From NCBI GenBank assembly GCA_003487665.1, contig DNFA01000069.1, positions 360 to 12,920 of the forward strand: DNA of 12,561 bases, given 5' to 3'. The notes below the pieces were generated by a model. It worked only from the letters and a program-made list of their open reading frames with translations, made no database searches and was not told where the DNA came from. The translations under genes were made by a program, and so were the position numbers. Each line of letters starts with the position of its first letter. The stretch's first letter is position 1. This DNA is from Oscillibacter sp. (GTDB taxonomy: Bacteria > Bacillota > Clostridia > Oscillospirales > Oscillospiraceae). Positions 6,617-11,530 of the stretch are shown here, one piece after another.

Positions 6617-7444
6617 TTACTTGAGGGGCTTCAGGCTCAGGATCTCGCGCGCCTCAGCGGGGGTAGCGATCTCGCGGCCCAGCTCTTTGGCGATGCGGAC
6701 GACCTTGGCCACCAGCTCGCCGTTGGAAGCGGCCTTCTGACCCTTGCCCAGATAGATGTTGTCCTCGAAGCCCACGCGGACGTTGCCGCCCATAGCGATA
6801 GCGGCAGCGGCCATGGTCCAGGCAGCGCGGCCGACGCCGGACACGGTCCAGGTGGCGTCAGCGGGGATCTTGCTGGCGAAGAATGCCAGATTCTCCACGG
6901 TAGCGGGGGTGCAGCCGTGGACGCCCAGCACGAAGTTGAACTGCATGGGAGCGCCGGGCACCTCGCCCTTCTTGGCCATGCCGAGGATGGTGTCGATGTG
7001 ACCCAGCTCGAAGCACTCGTACTCAGGCTTGATGTTGTTCTCGAGCATGCGCTTGCCGAAGGCGCGCATGGTGGGCATGGTGTTGTCGAAGATCTCGTCA
7101 CCGAAGTTGCAGGTGCCGCAGTCCAGAGTGGCCATCTCGGGGAACAGCTCGGTGGGCTGCAGACGCTCCTCTGGGCTCATGCCGGTAGCGCCGCCGGTGG
7201 AGGGGATCATGATGACATCGGGCAGCTCCTTGCGGATGGCGTCCATGACGACCTTGAAGCGGTCACGGCTCTGGGTGGGGGTGCCGTCGTCCTCGCGGAC
7301 ATGGATGTGCAGGATGGCAGCACCGGCATCGTAAGCGGACTTGGCCTCGCGCACCATCTCCTCCACGGTGTAGGGGACGGCCTCGTTCTGCGCCTTGGTG
7401 ACCTCAGCGCCGCAGATAGCAGCGGTAATAATGAGCTTTTCCAT
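6617..7444 (-). CDS. kce: 3-keto-5-aminohexanoate cleavage enzyme
   Basis: This 275-residue enzyme belongs to the BKACE (DUF849) family. It condenses 3-keto-5-aminohexanoate with acetyl-CoA and splits it into acetoacetate and L-3-aminobutyryl-CoA. The zinc ligands are visible as H46 and H48 in AAILHIHVREDDG, with E227 in VGFEDN as the third family ligand; E14 in ICGAEVTK matches a further active-site acid. PSTGGATGMSPEERL (81-95) is a family signature. The ATG at 7444 has a GGGAG ribosome binding site that overlaps the end of kal (12-nt gap), so kal and kce are probably co-translated. BKACE enzymes vary in substrate, but the surrounding kal, kdd and kam genes make this the genuine Kce. Confidence 0.95.
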   Translation of the reverse strand: MEKLIITAAICGAEVTKAQNEAVPYTVEEMVREAKSAYDAGAAILHIHVREDDGTPTQSRDRFKVVMDAIRKELPDVIMIPSTGGATGMSPEERLQPTELFPEMATLDCGTCNFGDEIFDNTMPTMRAFGKRMLENNIKPEYECFELGHIDTILGMAKKGEVPGAPMQFNFVLGVHGCTPATVENLAFFASKIPADATWTVSGVGRAAWTMAAAAIAMGGNVRVGFEDNIYLGKGQKAASNGELVAKVVRIAKELGREIATPAEAREILSLKPLK

Positions 7445-7456
7445 CGTTACGCTCCC

Positions 7457-7858
7457 TTACTTCTCGATCTTGATGCGCTGGCAGTCCTTGGGGGTGACGC
7501 AGGTGCCGTGAGCGCGGCAGACCACCACGGGCTCGGCCAGAACGTCAGCGGCGGAAGCGCTGATGTCGGGGCGGGAGACGATGACCTTGCGGGCCTCGAA
7601 CTTCATGGTGCGGGAGGTGTTGCCGATCTTCTCGATCTCGCCGTAGGCCTCGATGTAGTCGCCGGCGTAGACGGGCGCCAGGAACTCCACGTTGTCGTAG
7701 GCACAGAACAGGCCTTCGTCACCGTCGCACTTGATCAGCAGCTCGGTAGCCACATCGCCGAACAGGTGAACCATGTGGGCGCCGTCCACCAGGTTGCCGC
7801 CGTAGTGGGCGTCCTTTGCGCTCATGCGCAGGCGCAGCAGAGATGTCATCTTTTCCAT
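7457..7858 (-). CDS. kal: 3-aminobutyryl-CoA ammonia-lyase
   Basis: This 133-residue small hot-dog-fold protein eliminates ammonia from L-3-aminobutyryl-CoA to give crotonyl-CoA. The segments RLRMSAKDAHYGGNLVDGA, VEFLAPVYAGDYIEAYGEI and FEARKVIVSRP fit a single hot-dog domain, with the conserved aspartate-containing loop (DAHYGG) near residue 16. The ATG at 7858 (MEKMTSLL) was chosen because GGAGG lies 6-8 nt upstream; an upstream in-frame ATG at 7897 would add 13 residues lacking family character and lie before that site. It is the first gene of the operon, about 75 nt after the leader terminator, so it feels riboswitch control first. It precedes kce by 12 nt. An ordinary acyl-CoA thioesterase-like role is the alternative fold-level reading, but context makes Kal much more likely. 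Confidence 0.93.
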   Translation of the reverse strand: MEKMTSLLRLRMSAKDAHYGGNLVDGAHMVHLFGDVATELLIKCDGDEGLFCAYDNVEFLAPVYAGDYIEAYGEIEKIGNTSRTMKFEARKVIVSRPDISASAADVLAEPVVVCRAHGTCVTPKDCQRIKIEK

Positions 7859-7933
7859 AAGTTTTTCCTCCTTCAAAATTTTGGACGTGCATTCCAAATA
7901 CCAGAGCTGGCCTCGGCACTTCTTTTGGGTATG

Positions 7934-7973
7934 AAAAAAGCGCTATCGGTCAAGGTCGTTGACCAATAGCGCT
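7934..7973 (-). terminator. Leader intrinsic terminator (riboswitch expression platform)
   Basis: On the minus strand AGCGCUAUUGGUCA (7973-7960) pairs with UGACCGAUAGCGCU (7952-7939) through 14 bp with one U.G wobble, plus an A-U pair closing a 5-nt loop, and runs directly into six U residues (7939-7934). This is a strong Rho-independent terminator in front of kal. Its 5' strand contains the 3' strand of riboswitch helix P1 (7964-7969), so the two structures exclude each other. Confidence 0.9.
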
Positions 7974-8130
7974 CCATGTATCACTACATGACAGCAGCGC
8001 CGCTTACACCGCGCTGCCAGGAACCGACCGCTCAGACTCGTCCGATCCCTTCGGCGGAGAACCCCTTCCCATGCTCTTCCCGGGGGTCTGACCCCAAAAA
8101 CACAGTACCCTGTCCTCCGCGCCTCTATTG
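7964..8130 (-). ncRNA. Lysine riboswitch aptamer (L box)
   Basis: The leader RNA carries the conserved landmarks of the lysine aptamer in the correct order. These are CAAUAG + AGGCGC at the 5' end (8130-8119), a GGGUACUG segment, AAGGGG (about 8066-8061), GCCGAAG (8055-8049), helix P4 GCAGCGC/GCGCUGC (8017-8011 with 8000-7994), helix P5 AUGUA-GUGA-UACAU (7989-7976), then GGAGCGCUAUUG closing P1. P1 pairs CAAUAG (8130-8125) with CUAUUG (7969-7964). The P1 3' strand is the 5' strand of the terminator, so a lysine-bound aptamer should block termination and switch kal-kce-kdd-kamADE-atoDA on. Aptamer identity is from sequence motifs; the ON direction is inferred from the overlap and the catabolic targets. 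Confidence 0.9.
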
Positions 8131-8158
8131 ACTGATATTATGAAATTTCTATCTTCAA

Positions 8159-8186
8159 ATTATACCTTTTTCAACGGGTTTGTCAA
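8159..8186 (-). promoter_or_regulatory. Sigma-A promoter of the lysine fermentation operon
   Basis: The minus strand has a perfect -35 box TTGACA (8186-8181), a 16-bp spacer and a perfect -10 box TATAAT (8164-8159). Transcription should start near 8150, about 20 nt before the aptamer. The -35 lies within the imperfect palindrome TTTGTCA-N10-TGACAAA (8179-8202), a possible operator. A promoter this strong fits an operon whose output is limited downstream by the riboswitch terminator. Confidence 0.88.
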
Positions 8187-8288
8187 GTGACATTGTGACA
8201 AAAAAGACAATAAATTTTTTGTGCAGTACGAATAAATTTTAGCGGCAGATGAGGGCTTCGCCCCCCCTCCCCGTCCCGCACAAAAATC

Positions 8289-8513
8289 GTAGGGGACGCC
8301 GTTCCCGACGTCCCCTTTCGCGCGGTTCTTGTTCTGCTTTGTAGGGGCGGACGACCCTGTCCGCCCGTGCCCCGTCATTCCGAGCCGGTGCGAACACCGG
8401 CGTGGGAATCCGTCTCCCCAAAAAAGAAAAACGGATTGCCGCGTCGCTACGCTCCTCGCAATGACAGCGCGGCGCTGCCGCGCTGACGGAGCGATGTGGG
8501 CATCGTCCCCTAC
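8289..8513. repeat. Composite MITE-like repeat, right of lysine operon
   Basis: The element is bounded by 10-bp terminal inverted repeats, GTAGGGGACG (8289-8298) and CGTCCCCTAC (8504-8513), and contains no gene. Inside are several palindromes (for example GGGCGGAC...GTCCGCCC near 8345-8366) and, on the minus strand around 8430-8465, GTCATTGCGAGGAGCG followed by a GCGACGCGGCAATCC-type sequence, a pattern I recognise as a dispersed bacterial intergenic repeat. The parts at 8320-8366 and 8399-8418 are inverted copies of 104-150 and 33-52. Short frames here are repeat-derived, not genes. The rest of the gap (8187-8288) shows only AT-rich sequence and a small GGGCTTCGCCC hairpin. Confidence 0.75.
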
Positions 8514-8514
8514 G

Positions 8515-8545
8515 AAAAATGACCACCCTTTCGGGTGGTCATTTT
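8515..8545 (-). terminator. Terminator after pduL
   Basis: The sequence AAAATGACCACCC-TTTC-GGGTGGTCATTTT (8516-8528 with 8533-8545) is a perfect 13-bp inverted repeat with a 4-nt loop. On the minus strand the GC-rich stem GACCACCC/GGGTGGTC is followed by AUUUUU, a good intrinsic terminator 20 nt beyond the pduL stop. The A/T arms make it usable in both directions, which would also insulate pduL from the repeat block. Confidence 0.88.
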
Positions 8546-8564
8546 CTACGCTTTTATGCTCCTG

Positions 8565-9128
8565 TCAGCGAACCAGCTCGCCCACGGTGGGGTTGTTGGC
8601 GGCCTGAGACTCATCGGTGTCGATGTGCATGGTGGTGGCGCCGTCCTTGTTGACGCGGACGACCACGTCGTCGAAGATCAGCTTACGACCCTCGCCGCCG
8701 CAGGACACCTTGATGATGTCGCCGTTCTTGATGCCCATCTCGTTGGCCTCGTTCTCCAGCACATGCAGGTGGCGCTTGGCGATGATAACGCCCTCGGACA
8801 GCTCCACCTCGCCCTTCGGCCCGATGAGCTTACATGCGCCGCTGCCCTTCACGTCGCCGCTCTCGCGGATGGGCGCGTCGATGCCCAGCGTGCGGGCGTC
8901 GGTAGCGGAGACCTCCACCTGATCGGCCTTACGGGTGGGGCCAAGGATGGACACGTTGGCCATCTCCTTCTTGGGGCCGACGATGGTCAGGCGCTCGTTG
9001 CAGGCGTACTGGCCGGGATAGGACAGGGGCTTGCGGATGGTCAGCTGATAGCCCTCGCCGAACAGCTTCTCCACCGTCTCCTGGGTCAGGTGGATGTGGC
9101 GGGCGGATGTTTCGATCATAAAGCTCAT
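8565..9128 (-). CDS. pduL: Phosphate propanoyl/acetyltransferase PduL
   Basis: This 187-residue protein is a PduL-type phosphotransacylase, unrelated to Pta, which exchanges CoA and phosphate on short acyl groups (acetyl-CoA or propionyl-CoA to acyl phosphate). Both PduL repeats are visible, each with its zinc-binding histidines: SARHIHLTQ (residues 8-16) and IIAKRHLHVLENEAN (about 118-132). NERLTIVGPKK, SATDARTLGIDAPIRESGD and the C-terminal MHIDTDESQAA are strong family signatures. The N-terminus starts directly at the domain, without the amphipathic helix that targets PduL to microcompartments, and no shell genes are nearby, so it is probably a cytosolic acetate-forming enzyme working with an acetate kinase encoded elsewhere. 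The ATG at 9128 follows AAGGAG; a start at the fourth codon is possible. It follows the membrane-protein gene by 65 nt in the same direction. Confidence 0.94.
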   Translation of the reverse strand: MSFMIETSARHIHLTQETVEKLFGEGYQLTIRKPLSYPGQYACNERLTIVGPKKEMANVSILGPTRKADQVEVSATDARTLGIDAPIRESGDVKGSGACKLIGPKGEVELSEGVIIAKRHLHVLENEANEMGIKNGDIIKVSCGGEGRKLIFDDVVVRVNKDGATTMHIDTDESQAANNPTVGELVR

Positions 9129-9193
9129 AATAGTGTTCTCCTTTTCTTTATCTCAGTCCCGCGTACCTGTTCCGGGCGCACGGAGCCGGGCTT

Positions 9194-9739
9194 TTATTTT
9201 TCCTTCAGCGGGTACAGCTCCTTTTCGGAGATGCGCTGCAGCTCCTCCAGCTTGCCGATGTAGAAGTACTGGCGGCTCTCGGCCACCAGCGTGCCCACCA
9301 CGCGGACGTTGTCGCCCCGGCGCATGAGCCGTGCCTCGTCCGCCAGCTCCTGCTTGCCCCCGATGCGGACGGTCAGGCCGAAGCCGGTGTCGATGTCCCC
9401 GGCGCTGTTGAGATACCACCACGGGAAGCGCAGCTCCACCTTGCGGTCGGCATAGTTGCTCTGGGCGCCGTGGACATATTCGTTTTTCACCTGCTCGAAG
9501 GAGCGGGGCACCAGCTCGCCGTCGGGCATGGGGAAATACATCGTGCCGTACAGACGGCTGAAGCGCTTCTCCCGCTGGTTCTGGCGGCTGATGATCAAAA
9601 ACAGGATGACCACGGCGAACACCACGCCGTACATTCCGTGTCCCTGCACGATGCACCAGGCAAAGGCGGCGATGGCAGCGATGAAGGCCACGCGATTGAT
9701 GGCGTCCTGTCCGCCCCAGAGATCTTTCAGTCGGTTCAT
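9194..9739 (-). CDS. Hypothetical two-helix membrane protein
   Basis: I do not recognise this 181-residue protein. Residues 17-32 (VAFIAAIAAFAWCIVQ) and about 36-51 (MYGVVFAVVILFLIIS) form a hydrophobic hairpin of two membrane helices with a short Gly-His-Gly turn. A basic stretch, RQNQREKR, follows, and then about 125 residues of soluble sequence rich in beta-strand-like segments (KVELRFPWWYLN, GFGLTVRIGG, NVRVVGTLVAE, QYFYIGKLEEL). The GDNVRVVGTLV part resembles an OB-like or NfeD-like beta-barrel, but the match is only by eye. The ATG at 9739 was chosen for its GGAG at 7 nt; a GTG two codons upstream is the alternative. It probably forms a transcript with pduL and is read from the divergent promoter region shared with the LysR gene. 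Confidence 0.75.
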   Translation of the reverse strand: MNRLKDLWGGQDAINRVAFIAAIAAFAWCIVQGHGMYGVVFAVVILFLIISRQNQREKRFSRLYGTMYFPMPDGELVPRSFEQVKNEYVHGAQSNYADRKVELRFPWWYLNSAGDIDTGFGLTVRIGGKQELADEARLMRRGDNVRVVGTLVAESRQYFYIGKLEELQRISEKELYPLKEK

Positions 9740-9766
9740 AGGCACTCTCCTTTTCTCAACAGTCCG

Positions 9767-9795
9767 ATTCTACCACACCGCGGCGGCGTATGCAA
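9767..9795 (-). promoter_or_regulatory. Promoter for the membrane protein gene and pduL
   Basis: The minus strand shows TTGCAT (9795-9790), a 17-bp spacer and TAGAAT (9772-9767), about 28 nt upstream of the ATG at 9739. The -35 lies in the left arm of the 20-bp inverted repeat shared with the divergent promoter. Confidence 0.7.
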
Positions 9796-9839
9796 GGGAA
9801 AAAGCCGCAGGAATCCGTATTTTCCCCTTGCATTCGCCG
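9784..9839. repeat. 20-bp inverted repeat spanning divergent promoters
   Basis: Positions 9784-9803 (CGGCGTATGCAAGGGAAAAA) and the complement of 9820-9839 (CGGCGAATGCAAGGGGAAAA) agree at 18 of 20 bases. Each arm contains one -35 box (ATGCAA/TTGCAT), one for each divergent transcript, so the pair is symmetrically placed. This is a candidate operator for the adjacent LysR-family regulator or for another repressor. Confidence 0.7.
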
Positions 9840-9855
9840 GATTTTCTGCTATAAT
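9828..9855 (+). promoter_or_regulatory. Promoter of the LysR-family gene
   Basis: TTGCAT (9828-9833), a 16-bp spacer and TATAAT (9850-9855), with an extended -10 TG one base upstream (TGCTATAAT). The start would be near 9862. The leader then holds a direct repeat, ATATTGACCGG (9864-9874) and ATATTGCCGG (9880-9889), whose CCGGC/GCCGG parts could form a small hairpin ahead of the AGGAGG at 9897-9902. Confidence 0.8.
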
Positions 9856-9910
9856 CACACCAGATATTGACCGGCGCACATATTGCCGGAGCTAATAGGA
9901 GGCGCATACT

Positions 9911-10807
9911 ATGTCCGTTAAGCTGGAGCTGTACCGTGTGTTCAAGGAGGTGGCGGAGGTGGGCAACATCACCGCCGCGGCGCAGGCGCTGTATATCTCC
10001 CAGTCCGCCGTGAGCCAGTCCATCAAGCAGCTGGAGCGCGATCTTCAGACGCGTCTGTTCGCCCGGAACAGCCGGGGCGTGTCCCTGACCGCCGAGGGGC
10101 AGATGCTGTATGAATATGTGCGCAGCGCCATGGGACTGCTGGAAACAGGCGAGGAGAAGCTGAGCCAGACCCGGGAGCTGCAAATGGGGCAGCTGACCAT
10201 CGGCGCCAGCGACACCGTCACCAGCCAGTTCCTGCTGCCCTATCTGGACGAGTTCCACAAGGAGCATCCGGCCATCCACATTCAGATCATCTCCGGCCGC
10301 AGCCACAAGGTGCTGGGGCTGCTGCGCTCCGGCAAGGTGGACATTGCCTTTGCCAGCACGCCGTCGGACACCTCCTCCCTGCTGCTGTATCCCTGCTTCG
10401 ACACCCACGCCATTTTCGTGGCGGGCGCCGGATATCCCTGCGACTTCGACCACACCTATACATTGGAGGAGATCGCCGCGTTCCCGCTGATCCTGCTGGA
10501 GCGCAAGGCGTCCAGCCGCCTGTATCTGGAGCGGTTCTTCCTGCAGAACGGGCTGAAGCTGAACCCGGAGATCGAGCTGGGCGCCCGGAGCCTGCTGGTG
10601 GATCTGGCGGCCATCGGCTTCGGCGTGGCCGGCGTGACGGAGGAGTTCGTCCGGAAGGATCTGGAAAGCGGGCGGCTGAAGAAACTGCACACCACCTTTG
10701 AAATACCGGCGCGCAGCGTGGACATGTGCCTTCTGAGCGACGTGCCGCAGTCCGCCGCGGCGGAGCGGTTCACCTCCTTCGTCAAGGACAGCTTATCCAA
10801 GCAATAA
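9911..10807 (+). CDS. LysR-family transcriptional regulator
   Basis: This 298-residue protein has the full LysR architecture. The N-terminal winged helix-turn-helix spans about residues 5-63, with ITAAAQALYISQSAVSQSIK as the recognition region and LFARNSRGVSLTAEG as the wing. A linker helix follows, then a two-lobe periplasmic-binding-like effector domain starting near 92 (LTIGASDTVTSQFLLPYL). The pattern (QSAVSQSI, GASDT, FHKEHP) is closest to the CysL/YwbI-like group; its inducer cannot be told from sequence. AGGAGG precedes the ATG. It is divergent from the membrane protein/pduL unit and shares an inverted repeat with it, so these genes or itself are likely targets. A link to the lysine operon is possible but nothing here demonstrates it. 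Confidence 0.93.
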   Translation: MSVKLELYRVFKEVAEVGNITAAAQALYISQSAVSQSIKQLERDLQTRLFARNSRGVSLTAEGQMLYEYVRSAMGLLETGEEKLSQTRELQMGQLTIGASDTVTSQFLLPYLDEFHKEHPAIHIQIISGRSHKVLGLLRSGKVDIAFASTPSDTSSLLLYPCFDTHAIFVAGAGYPCDFDHTYTLEEIAAFPLILLERKASSRLYLERFFLQNGLKLNPEIELGARSLLVDLAAIGFGVAGVTEEFVRKDLESGRLKKLHTTFEIPARSVDMCLLSDVPQSAAAERFTSFVKDSLSKQ

Positions 10808-10852
10808 CAGGGGCTTTACGCCCCGGCAAAACCGACAAAAAGCAGGGGAATG

Positions 10853-10875
10853 CAGAGAAATAGTTCTCTGTTTTT
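10853..10875 (+). terminator. Terminator after the LysR-family gene
   Basis: CAGAGAA (10853-10859), loop ATAG and TTCTCTG (10864-10870) form a 7-bp stem followed by TTTTT. A flanking CAGGGGAA/TTCCCTG pair could extend it. A second short GGGGC/GCCCC hairpin lies just after the stop codon at about 10810-10824 without a T-run. Confidence 0.85.
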
Positions 10876-10880
10876 CCCTG

Positions 10881-10909
10881 TCGCTTTTCCCCGCGAAATC
10901 AGGTATAGT
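10881..10909 (+). promoter_or_regulatory. Possible weak promoter of xpt-guaA
   Basis: TATAGT at 10904-10909 is a plausible -10 box 41 nt before the xpt ATG. The hexamer 17 bp upstream (TCGCTT) is a poor -35, so an activator or an alternative start is possible. ATAGT-N6-ACTAT overlaps the -10 and could be a small operator. I see no purine riboswitch core in the leader. Confidence 0.3.
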
Positions 10910-10950
10910 GGGGATACTATTACTTATATTTTTGAGAGGAAGTGGTGGTC

Positions 10951-11529
10951 ATGCAGCAGCTCAAGGAGCGCATCCTGCGGGAAGGTCGCGTCCTGCCCGG
11001 CGACATCATCAAGGTGGATGGATTTTTGAACCATCGGGTCGATACGGCTCTGATGGGGGCGATCGCGGACGAGTTCGCCAAGTATTTTGACGTAAAAGAT
11101 ATCACTATGGTACTGACCGCGGAGGCCAGCGGCATCGCTCTGGCCACCATCTGCGCCCAGCGGTACGGCGTTCCCATGGTCTTTGCGAAGAAGGCCAAGA
11201 GCGACAACATCGAGGGCGGCCTGTACCAGAGCGATATCTTTTCTTATACCTATAAAAAGAAGGTCACGCTGCTGGTGAGCCAGGACTGGATCACCAAGGA
11301 TGACAAGGTGCTCATCATCGACGACTTTATGGCCAAGGGCTACGCCATGCGCGGCCTGATCGACATCGTCAACAAGGCCGGCGCAACCCTGGCCGGTATC
11401 GGCGTGGCGGTGGAAAAGGGCTTCCAGGACGGCGGCGACAGTCTGCGCCGGGAGGGGTACCCCATCAAGTCGCTGGCCATTATCGACAGCGTCGATGACG
11501 GCGTGATCCGTTTCCGGGAGGATAGCTGA
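10951..11529 (+). CDS. xpt: Xanthine phosphoribosyltransferase
   Basis: This 192-residue purine salvage enzyme makes XMP from xanthine and PRPP in the cytosol. It aligns by eye along its whole length with Bacillus Xpt: VDGFLNHRVDTALMGAIADEF, an ASGIA-containing segment (LTAEASGIALA), GVPMVFAKK, and the PRPP-binding loop VLIIDDFMAKG (about residues 125-135), with GATLAGIGVAVEKGFQDG after it. The ATG at 10951 was chosen because GAGAGGA lies about 10 nt upstream; GTG codons at 10942 and 10945 are too close to that site. Only one base separates its stop from the guaA start, so the two are co-translated and form a xanthine-to-GMP unit. Confidence 0.94.
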   Translation: MQQLKERILREGRVLPGDIIKVDGFLNHRVDTALMGAIADEFAKYFDVKDITMVLTAEASGIALATICAQRYGVPMVFAKKAKSDNIEGGLYQSDIFSYTYKKKVTLLVSQDWITKDDKVLIIDDFMAKGYAMRGLIDIVNKAGATLAGIGVAVEKGFQDGGDSLRREGYPIKSLAIIDSVDDGVIRFREDS

Positions 11530-11530
11530 C

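Noticed and set aside
6512..7969. 485-codon plus-strand frame opposite kce, kal and the leader
   Set aside because: It runs antisense through two recognisable genes and the riboswitch terminator, so it is a codon-bias shadow.
7960..8130. T-box or cobalamin riboswitch in the operon leader (B12-dependent KamDE is encoded downstream)
   Set aside because: The motif order AGAGGCGC, AAGGGG, GCCGAAG and the GUGA-capped P5 fits the lysine aptamer. No T-box sequence (TGGNACCGCG) or B12-box was seen.
8160..8526. Short frames in the right repeat sharing SAPTKQNKNRA with a frame in the left repeat
   Set aside because: The shared peptide comes from the shared DNA repeat (104-150 and 8320-8366), not from conserved proteins.
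9770..10690. 306-codon minus-strand frame opposite the LysR gene
   Set aside because: Antisense to a clear LysR-family protein, Gln/His/Leu-rich shadow composition.
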